NCBI GenBank assembly: GCA_020975405.1
Contig: JAIOWQ010000008.1
Coordinates: forward strand, 496,001-560,000
Length of the DNA stretch: 64,000 nt
Source of the DNA: Keithomyces neogunnii
Lineage: Eukaryota; Ascomycota; Sordariomycetes; Hypocreales; Clavicipitaceae
Reading direction: 5' to 3'
The notes beneath the pieces were generated by a model. That model was not told the origin of the DNA and ran no database searches. It worked only from the letters and a program-made list of their open reading frames with translations. Shown piece after piece: positions 44,627 to 53,036 of the stretch. Numbering within the stretch: position 1 is the stretch's first letter; every line of letters starts with the position of its first letter. The position numbers and the translations under genes are program-made.

Positions 44627-45948
44627 GTGTATTGGTAGTATTTATATTATCACATGGACGAATAACGTCCATGATCGCTTTTTCGCACTTGACACTGCAC
44701 TCTTTTGAGAGACGACGTTCTCGCTTTCACAGTACATGCCGACAAGAGAATCTCAGACATGAAAATTGCGTCTTGATGGTGCTCTCCCATAAGGCTGGGA
44801 TCCAACCTTGTGTCACCGTAAGCAGGTGCACCATCCTGTGCGACGGCCGTTGTAAGGTGCCTAGAGGTATTAGATTGGCGGCAGAGCACTAGATGATTGC
44901 GGGACTCTGAACGACTGTTTAAATATAGTGGCAAATTTTCCTTTGTGTTGAAATGCTTCAAGCGCCAGATCCCCTTGATATTCCAACTTGGATCCGAACC
45001 CGCCTCCCGCACCACCATGACAGAAGACCACTGGTTGCATCGTGTGGCATCATTCCTCAAAATACTCAGGCCTGGTTTAAAGAATTGGAGGAGCTAAACT
45101 ATACAACGTCGTACCTTTGGCTTTGATGCCCACGACCGCACGGTGCCAGAGGAAGTCGCCCATTCGACAGATGGTGTTGCCCAGGGAAAGGACAAGGTCG
45201 TTCTCGTGGTCATTCGTACGGCGGGATACCGGCCTTGCCACACAGGACATGCAGCAAGGGCTCAAGTGGCTTCAAAGGCAATTGTGCTTCTTGCTGCGGT
45301 TGCTACAAACATTAACCTGTTGCCGGTATTTCATAGTTCCCGGGCACCAGGCAGAGGGCGACAGCGCCGTATACACGATTTAGGGTGCTGACATGCCCCT
45401 TGAAATATGCAAATGTTGCCGTGGGGCTTCTTGGCCAATATAACAGTGCTGTTCAGCACATGCGTATCTGAGCACAGCTGTCGAGCACGCCGCAGGTCGT
45501 AAATTTCAAGGGGCCAAGTCTGCGCCTAATGTGAGGATCGCGGCAGAGCGCAGAGATGGAGGGCACAACACTGAAACTCTGGTCAGCAAAACAAGGACAA
45601 CACAGGAGCAAGGAAGAAAAAGGTCGCCACCATCTAATAAGGCTCGCGTGCCCACGGCCCTTTACTATCATCATGCTTGAGACCAGGTACAGGTCAAGCA
45701 GCGGGCATACCAAGAAGCAAGAGTCAAGACTTGATCTCATGATTGATATTATAGGCCCGGTCACTTGGGAGAAAGAAGCAGCATTGGAAATACCAGAGAC
45801 CAGAGCCTTGCAACTCTCCTATTGCCAACCTATTCCAATCACTCGCCATGAATATACTCGCGCAAGTACACCAACTCTGACCAAGCTCTTATCATGCTTA
45901 TATTCAGCATTACTTGTGTCGTCGTATGTGTGAGCAGTTTTCACCTCC

Positions 45949-47346
45949 CTAGGCACCATGTGTCTTGCTGGCGCCAAGGCTGTGCTCAGGCATGGTTCTC
46001 AACAGAAATGGCATGGTATCCAAGCGCTCTGTCGATGGTGGAATCCTACCCAGCCAATCTCTCAATTCGCCAACCGTCGCAGTTCCTCTACAATTGGTCA
46101 TAAAGTTCTCCAACAGCACCGAAAACTTGCGCTGAGAGGCATCACACAGAATTCGCAACTTCTTGTCGGATAGCGACGCGGCTATCCACAACAAGCACAT
46201 CTTGACACCTGGGTCACCGTTGAACGCTCCGCAACCCCATAACCCGCTCCAGACAGTGGCCATCTCGTCGGATTCCCAGGCTGAAAAGGCAGTGTAAGCC
46301 TTCATAATCTCTCGCTCAATATTCTTCGGCCGCAAATCGGGAAGGATTCCGCCACTGTCCCCAAGTGTGTCGATTTCCAAGGCATCCATGAACAACATGC
46401 GTCCTCCCTGGGCCGGCGGGTCGAGAACAGACCATGTGATTTCGCGGCGCTGTCCCGTTATGCGGAGTATTGGTCTGGCACCTTTGATCACGAGGGCTTG
46501 GTGGGAGCGGAGGGTCCGAGTTATTAGGACAGCCGGGCATGCTTCAGGGCTGTTACCGACGTACAACTCCTCCTGGGTGGCGGATTGGCCAAAGCCAATG
46601 TCCTTGTTGGCAGATACAACGACGGCTCCGTTCAATCCTTGAACTAGAGCTTCTTGGTGTGCGGTGCTGTGGTTTGGCACGTTGACAACCGTTGCTTCAA
46701 CGAGAACCCTGTTGCTCCAAGGAGTGGCCGCAAGACTGTGCTCCAAGCTAGAGGAGTGGAGCGAATACTCGAGCATGTCTGTATCGGCAGCGACATTTTG
46801 TGTTTCAAAGTATATGAACAGCGCTGACAGATACATTTCCACGGCTTTGGGGTGCCGCTGCGATGAGTCGTACCAAATACTAAAGTCGTGATATCCATCC
46901 CGCCAGGACGGTGTGGAGAATGTACAGAGAAACTGGTGTGCTACCAGGCAGCCAGCTTGTGCTCTGGACAAGAGTAAGGAGTCGCCGGCTTGGAGGGGTC
47001 GAATCTTCCCAGAGGGGAAATATGAGGGCATTCTCAATGCGGCCTGAACGATATTTGGCCAGGTTGTGGAGAAAAAGGTCGGCCCAAAGTGGTCGATGAC
47101 TTGTTTGACCATGCCGTAGTCCCCAGCGATGCCGGACGAACCCCGAAGGCAAGTGGCAATGGTATCCAGGATATCAGCTACCTGCGACGATGAATCTGCT
47201 TCATTGGACAAGATGCTCTGCATGAGTGGCCAAAACGGCACATTGCCGTCGTCGCCCTGGACTTGATCATCCAAGAGGCTGAAACGGTCCAGGCACCGCA
47301 CCTGGGGCGAGCTAGGTAAAATGCAGTCTGCTACTTCTCGATCCAT
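45949..47346 (-). CDS. parG: poly(ADP-ribose) glycohydrolase
   Basis: An intronless frame of 465 residues. The catalytic core is visible: a SANKDIGFGQSATQEE block with QEE at 258-260, carrying the catalytic glutamates, and WGCGAFNGDPGVK at about 370-382, which is the second PARG signature. The N-terminal ADxxSPQVRCLDRF and CTFSTPSWRDGYHDFSIWY regions match fungal PARG. The enzyme removes poly(ADP-ribose) chains made by PARP during DNA repair. The canonical GGG before QEE reads GFG here; the QEE pair is intact, so I expect activity. It follows the acr-2-like gene on the same strand after 252 bp, which likely holds its promoter. The start is the ATG at the frame's 5' end. Confidence 0.88.
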   Translation of the reverse strand: MDREVADCILPSSPQVRCLDRFSLLDDQVQGDDGNVPFWPLMQSILSNEADSSSQVADILDTIATCLRGSSGIAGDYGMVKQVIDHFGPTFFSTTWPNIVQAALRMPSYFPSGKIRPLQAGDSLLLSRAQAGCLVAHQFLCTFSTPSWRDGYHDFSIWYDSSQRHPKAVEMYLSALFIYFETQNVAADTDMLEYSLHSSSLEHSLAATPWSNRVLVEATVVNVPNHSTAHQEALVQGLNGAVVVSANKDIGFGQSATQEELYVGNSPEACPAVLITRTLRSHQALVIKGARPILRITGQRREITWSVLDPPAQGGRMLFMDALEIDTLGDSGGILPDLRPKNIEREIMKAYTAFSAWESDEMATVWSGLWGCGAFNGDPGVKMCLLWIAASLSDKKLRILCDASQRKFSVLLENFMTNCRGTATVGELRDWLGRIPPSTERLDTMPFLLRTMPEHSLGASKTHGA

Positions 47347-47598
47347 ATCAAAGGTCGGAAATAGCTTTGCAGGACTGTTGAATGTGTTCCATGGCCGTTA
47401 CTTTTTAGAAGCAAACTTCAAGTGTCGCGAGATTGTAATGAGTCAGCCCGAGGACGGGACCTGAAAAGAGGCGTGGGGCGGCTGCTCGATTCAGCCTCAA
47501 ACAGGCCGACCAACTGAAATCGTGCCCTCAATGCGTCAAGCACAACGTTGGCAATTCGCCTAGAGTGGTTATTCTTCGGCGCGGTTTATACGGCACTC

Positions 47599-49353
47599 TC
47601 ATACAATGAGAAGGTTCATGTCGGAATCCTTCAAAGCCTGAACCCAAGTCTTTGTCCCTCTGCCCTTGTTGTCCAGATCCCAGATGACTTGCAACGTCTC
47701 CATGGCCGTGTACAAGAAGCCCCAGGGACAAGATACCACAATTCGTTGCAACCTGTCCATGGCCCATTCTCTCCTGGCCTGGCCACTGGCTTCGGCTCCC
47801 GCAATAAAGGTCGGCCACGTCGTAGCTTTAAAGTTTGGATCCGTGTCCGGAATGCTGGACAAGTGCTTAAAGATGTCACGGCTGAGGCCCTCGGCCACTT
47901 CATCATGGCCCTCCATCTTGCTCAGACACGGGATGGCTTGCAGAATATACAGACATGCGGCAAGGCGATGAGCAGATGCGGCGTGCTTTCTACTCTGAAC
48001 GGGTGCATCTTGGAGGTAGGAAATATTGCAAACGTCATTCGCCCAGGCATCAACGTCGAAGGATTGAGCTTGCCGGATCAAGGCCAGGCCCGCTGTCCGC
48101 ACATGGTCCTCAGACTCGGCGTCGGAAGAAATGTTGGATAGCCGAGATGCCGAATGCAGAATGGTGAGGATTTCCGGGGGGCAACAGAGGTAGCTATTGG
48201 CTGTTGCCCGTTCAAGTATGGAGGGAATCTGCGCCGGCTGGAAGTACGACTGGGTGTCAAAGGAGGCTGCCGGCATAAACGCAGACGCTAGAATAAAGTA
48301 GCTACGAAAACGTAAACGTCAGCCCTGGCGGACGACAAGCAAGTAAAAGGGAGCGGTTCCGACTTACATGAAGCAGTCCGAGATCATGTAGTCCCGTAAA
48401 GCAGCATCTGCCACCATGTCGGGCCGCAGCAAGGACATGATCTTTCCGGCTCCCTCAAGATGGACTTTCCAGCCATGCTTCCCCGACTCGATCAGCTCAA
48501 CATTGATGAAGAACAGGGCGGCGGCAAGCACAACATCACCGCCGGCGGCGTTCATGTTTTCCACTGCGTTGCGCATCAAAGTCAGTGCCTTTGTCTTGGC
48601 AACCAATGCATCCTTGAGTGCTCGGCGGGATGCCTCTTCGATGCCCTCTACGAAGCCGGCGTCCACGCCCTTGATGCCAGAAGCCAGCGGAGCCCGAACC
48701 AGATTCGACATGTGTGACGCTGAGGCTGCGACGATTATATGTTGCAGAAGTGGATTGGCTCTGGTCAGTGGTAGCAGCCCACGGAATGGGTTTCGCTCGG
48801 GAATGTCATGCGAGACTAGATCTTTGCAGACCCGATTCGTGACTACATGGGTGGAACGCGTCAGCCAAGACATGCAGGATCAACCCAAAATATGAACATG
48901 CCCAAACTGACAATACGATAGATAATAGCGGTGAGAATGTTGCAGGTCCTGATAAAGGGGATCAGCCAAGGCCCATGGAGCCATGACAATGCTTTCCGGT
49001 GTCGGCGATCTTGACACCAGCTGCATGGGCGTACCATCAAGAGACCCGTGGTTGCAGCCCGAGGCGGGAGACGGCATGCTTGGCGCAAACAAGTCCAGAT
49101 CTCTCCGTTTCCTGTTGCATGCTGTTGCTGGACAAACAGACTTGATGGTCGCATCTACAGGCGCACTGGATGTCTTGCCAGCGAGCTTGCCACGGGTAGC
49201 GACGGCTCCCGTCCATCGAAACAGCTTCCCGTACCCCAGACACTCTCTGCCAGCGGCCAAGCATTTGTTGCAATGCGGGTATGAACGGTCACAGCGGAGT
49301 CGTTGCCGCCGGCAGTTGTGGCAAGGCTTAGTGGGAGGATTCATCGGTTCCAT
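47599..49353 (-). CDS. Zn2Cys6 transcription factor of the acr-2 (acriflavine sensitivity control) type
   Basis: Exons 49353-48912, 48842-48368 and 48301-47599 encode 539 residues. The binuclear zinc cluster is complete: C11, C14, C21, C28, C31, C38 (CHNCRRQRLRCDRSYPHC, then CLAAGREC), followed by the linker LGYGKLFRWTG that is diagnostic for the Neurospora acr-2 family. The C-terminal region is the Fungal_trans_2 type, with PERNPFRGLLPLTRANPLLQHII, and ends in CPWGFLYTAMETLQVIW. Such factors bind CGG-type DNA sites; targets here are unknown. Intron 1 has an unusual GTCAGT donor with a GCTGAC branch site; intron 2 is GTAAGT...TAG. Both junctions restore family sequence (LSYF-TNRVCKDL and DCFIYFILASAF). 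The start is the first in-frame ATG. Confidence 0.88.
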
Positions 49354-50364
49354 TGCCTTTGCTGCATCTGGCAATTCCAAGTCGGTCGAGCCTGTCGGCA
49401 CATGGGCATAGCATGCGTCGCTGGAAGATGGCAGCGTGGCCGCGGGCTCGCAAAGCAACAGAGAGAGACCCCTTCTTGTCTCCGTCGTAACTTCTTGAGG
49501 CGTGACTTGCAGCCATTGGCGTCATGGGTGTCCGAGCCGGCGCTAGACCACAACAGGCAGCCAAGACACATATCATGCGCCAACACCATTGGTCAGGCGG
49601 TTCCTGTTGCAGCTGCACAAAATGCAGCCTCTTGCTCTTACAAATGTCAAATCTAGAGGTCATGTGATCTGGACCGGATCTCTGGCCTTGATGACACACA
49701 TTCAGCAATTTCATCCTTTCCATCTCCCTTTGTGAGTATGAGGCCAAAAATGTGCAGCCCTCCAAAGATCAACCCCACCTCCAAGGAGCCATTACCCTAG
49801 ATCGCACCGGGAGATTGGGCACGGGCACGGAGAACCTTTGCCTCGCCAGCAGAGAGGAGAGAAATGACGGCAGATTCATGGATTTGGTGAACTGCAAAGG
49901 ATATGGGAGACGATATTACCACAAATTGTTCAGCCCTACCTTTCAAGAAGACAATCCGCATAATCCTGCATGCAACCGGATATATCCCCCATGGAGCTGC
50001 ATTCGGTTCAACACCAATCGTAACCGCCAACTCGTCGTGGGACATGAAAAGGGGGACGAGACAGTTTGGCCGCCAGAGGGCAGACTGTCTGGGGTTTCTG
50101 CTGCTGGTTACAACGACACCCCCCTTGCCAGACTCGCCCTAACTCGCCGTAATTGGGTGCATATACGATGCGAGCCTGGAGACGAGCAGCTGCCGCTGTG
50201 TAGGATAACGTTTACATACGCAGATAATGGCGAGGAGTGTATGGGACGGCCAAGGCAGATAGATGTGTACTTTTTACTGTAAAATATTGTGCTTCTGTTG
50301 GCCGCTTGCCAAATTTCAATCTTGTAAGGATTAAAGACTGCAGACTGTATCCTAGAGACCAAGC
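49354..50364. other. intergenic region upstream of the acr-2-like gene
   Basis: About 1 kb. It should carry the promoter of the transcription factor. A plus-strand frame up to 50282 is open for 176 codons but has no ATG near its 5' end and no family resemblance; I leave it as doubtful and give it no separate entry. Confidence 0.4.
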
Positions 50365-50571
50365 TCAGACGACGACCTTTGCCAGCTGAGCCAACGCTCT
50401 ATCATGATGCCACTGAATAAGTGTCTGTTCCATACTTTCCTCCGACTTCATCTTGACCAAAGCTTCCATCGCCTCAGATTCCTCCTCCGAAAGCAGGTCC
50501 AGTCTCGCCTTGTAATCACCATTTATATTTCCCCCAAAGTAGACAGGATCCGAGTAGCTCCAACGATGTAG
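50365..50571 (-). pseudogene. orphan 3' exon or gene fragment
   Basis: The minus strand is open from an in-frame stop at 50572-50574 down to a TGA at 50365-50367. It encodes a peptide that looks coding (WSYSDPVYFGGN, LDLLSEEESEAME, IQWHHDRALAQLAKVVV) but has no ATG near its 5' end. It lies just downstream of the SDR reductase on the same strand and does not belong to it. It may be the last exon of a lost gene. I do not recognise the family. Confidence 0.35.
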
Positions 50572-50630
50572 TCAAACGACTAGCTATTTCTAGCCGCGTA
50601 ACTGATCAAATATCAAGTATCTAGTTCCTG

Positions 50631-51644
50631 TCATGCCTTCTCTATACCAAGCATCTCCAGATATTGCGCCGCGACATCCACCACGGCCTCCTTGAAGCTC
50701 TTTACCTTGCCGCCTAGCAGCTCCACCCCGTCACTTGAGTCAAAGACAACAGGAAGATTAGCCAAGGCGCCCCTCTTAAACACCCCATCCGCAACGGCCT
50801 TGGGAAACGCCTTGTCAACATAATCAAAGACGGTGGCGTAATCTACTGGAGTCGCAATGCCAAAGTCCCTGGCGACACTCGTCGTGCTGGTATCAAGGAA
50901 AGCAGCACGCAGATGCATCTCAGCTACATCGTCAACATGGGCAAAGGCGGAAATAACAGGGGCAGGAGCCTCGCTGCCAACCATGGCCATCGTAAGGAGG
51001 TTGTTGGAGGTATTTTGGGACTGAGCGTCAAGAGCGAGCTCGTTGCGCCCGCAGACGAGACCAGACATTATGCGCGAGACGGCAAAATGGGGGCTACACT
51101 TGGTGATGAACTCGTCCGTGTTGTGCACCTCGGTCATCTTGGCCAGGACGTAGGCCTCGTACGGGTCGTTAAAGGTGGACGGCGTAGGGTCGGGCAGCCG
51201 AATGCGAGTGGCAGCCGAGGCCGGCTTGTTGGCGGGCGTGAGGCCAAAGTTGGCGACGATTGACGACGTCATGACGAAGCTCTGCAGGCTAGGCGCTTTA
51301 AGAGCCGAGGAGAGCAGCGCCGTGGTGTTGCTGATGATTGGCTTGAAGATATCCAACATGGGGTCGAGTGCCGGCGCAGGAACAGGAGAGCCGGCATGAA
51401 TAACATGCGTGACGCCCTCCAGGGTTGAGTCAAAGGCCCCCTTTGCGCCGTAGTCTGGGATGATGACTGGCAATAGCCTATCACGAGGAGCAAGTTTCTG
51501 GACTGTGGGATTTGTCGTCACACCCAAGGCCTTGTCCTTTGAGCGCGCCGTGAAGCGCACGTTGTGGCCGGCGGCAATCGCTTTAAGGAGGACACGGAAG
51601 CCAACAAAACCAGTTGCGCCGGTGATGAGAATTGTCGGAGCCAT
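50631..51644 (-). CDS. extended short-chain dehydrogenase/reductase, Gre2/dihydroflavonol-reductase type
   Basis: A single frame of 337 residues. The Rossmann start ILITGATGFVG (TGATGFVG at 8-15) binds NAD(P)H; catalytic residues fit S127 or S128 (MTSS), Y165 and K169 (YVLAK). The spacing and the YEAYVLAK block are those of the extended SDRs that include yeast Gre2 and plant dihydroflavonol reductases, which reduce aldehydes and ketones. Fungal genomes keep many of these, some in secondary-metabolite clusters. Here it sits between the transcription factor and the carbamoyltransferase, so a cluster role is possible but not shown. The ATG is in good context and upstream DNA is A/T-rich. The gene is intact. 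Confidence 0.87.
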   Translation of the reverse strand: MAPTILITGATGFVGFRVLLKAIAAGHNVRFTARSKDKALGVTTNPTVQKLAPRDRLLPVIIPDYGAKGAFDSTLEGVTHVIHAGSPVPAPALDPMLDIFKPIISNTTALLSSALKAPSLQSFVMTSSIVANFGLTPANKPASAATRIRLPDPTPSTFNDPYEAYVLAKMTEVHNTDEFITKCSPHFAVSRIMSGLVCGRNELALDAQSQNTSNNLLTMAMVGSEAPAPVISAFAHVDDVAEMHLRAAFLDTSTTSVARDFGIATPVDYATVFDYVDKAFPKAVADGVFKRGALANLPVVFDSSDGVELLGGKVKSFKEAVVDVAAQYLEMLGIEKA

Positions 51645-53036
51645 AATGTCTGTCCTGGAGACTGACGTATGTATAAGTTTGCCGAGAAGGTCTCTTTACA
51701 GCTTGGAATTATATCGGGGAGATTAAACAGATTCTAGCAAGACTACCTTGCAAAGTATCACAACAAAGGGCAAAAGAAGAGTCTACGGACTGAGATATTT
51801 TCAACTTTAAATAAAAAAGGTAAACTGTACAGAGGTGCGTTTCAAAAGTAATGATGACGCCTCAACCACATCCCTGGGATGCCTTGAGAGGCAATACAAG
51901 GCTGGATTAAACGGCTTGTCCGTCATGTTCAGAAGGCTATTAAATTACAAGGTGGAAATGAATATAAAGAGGGACGAGGGTCACCTTGCAAAAAGTGCTA
52001 GTAGCGACTCCCTTGTTGGTTCTTGTGAGATTTGTGGCGTGGTGACGTTATCATTACTTTTGAAGTGCACTCTGTAGCTATAAATAACACTTTGATAAAG
52101 AATAAATGAGTTACCTTTCAAATAATATATATAAAGTCTCAATATAACTTGTAAAACAGTCAACTTTGTACTAAAAGGTAAAAATGATGTCTATAAATGT
52201 TGTGTTTTTATGTGTAAAAGTAAAATTTAATTTATATACAAATTCTTAATTATAGAAACTGTTGATTGTAGAAGTTCTTAATTATAATTATTACCTGGAA
52301 AGAGTGTATTAGAAATATCTACTGGTACCTACTGGGGTTTGGTAGTGCTTAGTTGGGTTTGGTAGTGCTTACTTGCTTGCTGCTGTTAATCTCGGCTGTT
52401 GCCGTGTTAGGGCGAGAGTATAAGCCGAGCCACGTCCCGGTTCAGCCCGTTTCATTAGGCGAGTACGTGCTGCAGCCTTGAGCGTGTGCGCAGCACGCTA
52501 TATATAGCACCAAGACCGCAAACTATACACTGCCGTTGGAATAATTCAGGGCTGGGGGTATATTATATATAGCCTACTCTCAGTATTAGCGCTTATTATA
52601 TTGAATCGTCGCAGCCGGCTGTCCTTGGTCACCTCGAATAAGCACACATGGCATTACAGACGAGATTGCAGATTGAATGCGGAGGAGCCTTTCAAGAGTC
52701 TTTTCTTACAGGGGTCTTGCGGTGGTCTTGCCGCGGACTGTAGTGAGAAAGACCTTTGACAGGCTCCTCGGTACAACACACAGCCTCAGCTGGGGCCGTG
52801 TGTCGTAGATAAGAGGGAGCTTGGAAGGCGCTTTCTTTCGTAATAAAGCATTTCACTGTACCTTGGCATCATTCACCTTGTGTGACACAAGTCCACGATC
52901 CTTGGCCATATCAAAATCTTGGTGTTGTTATTGCCCAAGGACTATCATCGTTCTGTACACGCACCCGTCTGATTACGCGCCTGGCTTCAACAAACTTGTC
53001 CAATCTCTCCTACAGCTGCTGTCCGACAGCCGAGCC
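51645..53036. other. A/T-rich intergenic region
   Basis: About 1.4 kb. The part 51720-52320 is strongly A/T-rich, with runs like AATAATATATATAA, unlike the G/C-rich genes on either side. A 20-bp direct duplication is at 52335-52374 and TATATATAGC at about 52499. No gene is seen. It may be RIP-mutated repeat DNA and also must carry the promoter of the carbamoyltransferase. Confidence 0.55.
52335..52374. repeat. 20-bp tandem duplication
   Basis: Two adjacent 20-bp copies beginning GGGTTTGGTAGTGCTTA, with one base differing at position 18. Confidence 0.85.

Larger units (their letters stand above)
40535..45948. other. 5.4 kb gene-poor region
   Basis: The longest stretch without a supported gene. 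It has a (TG)n microsatellite (40870-40894), a C/T-rich tract near 42000-42060, T-runs near 43425, a GAGTTATGT triplet (43636-43660) and a GTGCTGTCGA-type tandem (43711-43772). A D-arm-like fragment near 41020 does not complete a tRNA. Several frames near 44300-45400 have short plausible peptides but many stops and may be remains of old genes. Confidence 0.45.

Noticed and set aside
49752..50282. 176-codon plus-strand frame
   Set aside because: It starts with GTG, has no ATG near its beginning and no recognisable family; kept only as a note in the intergenic entry.
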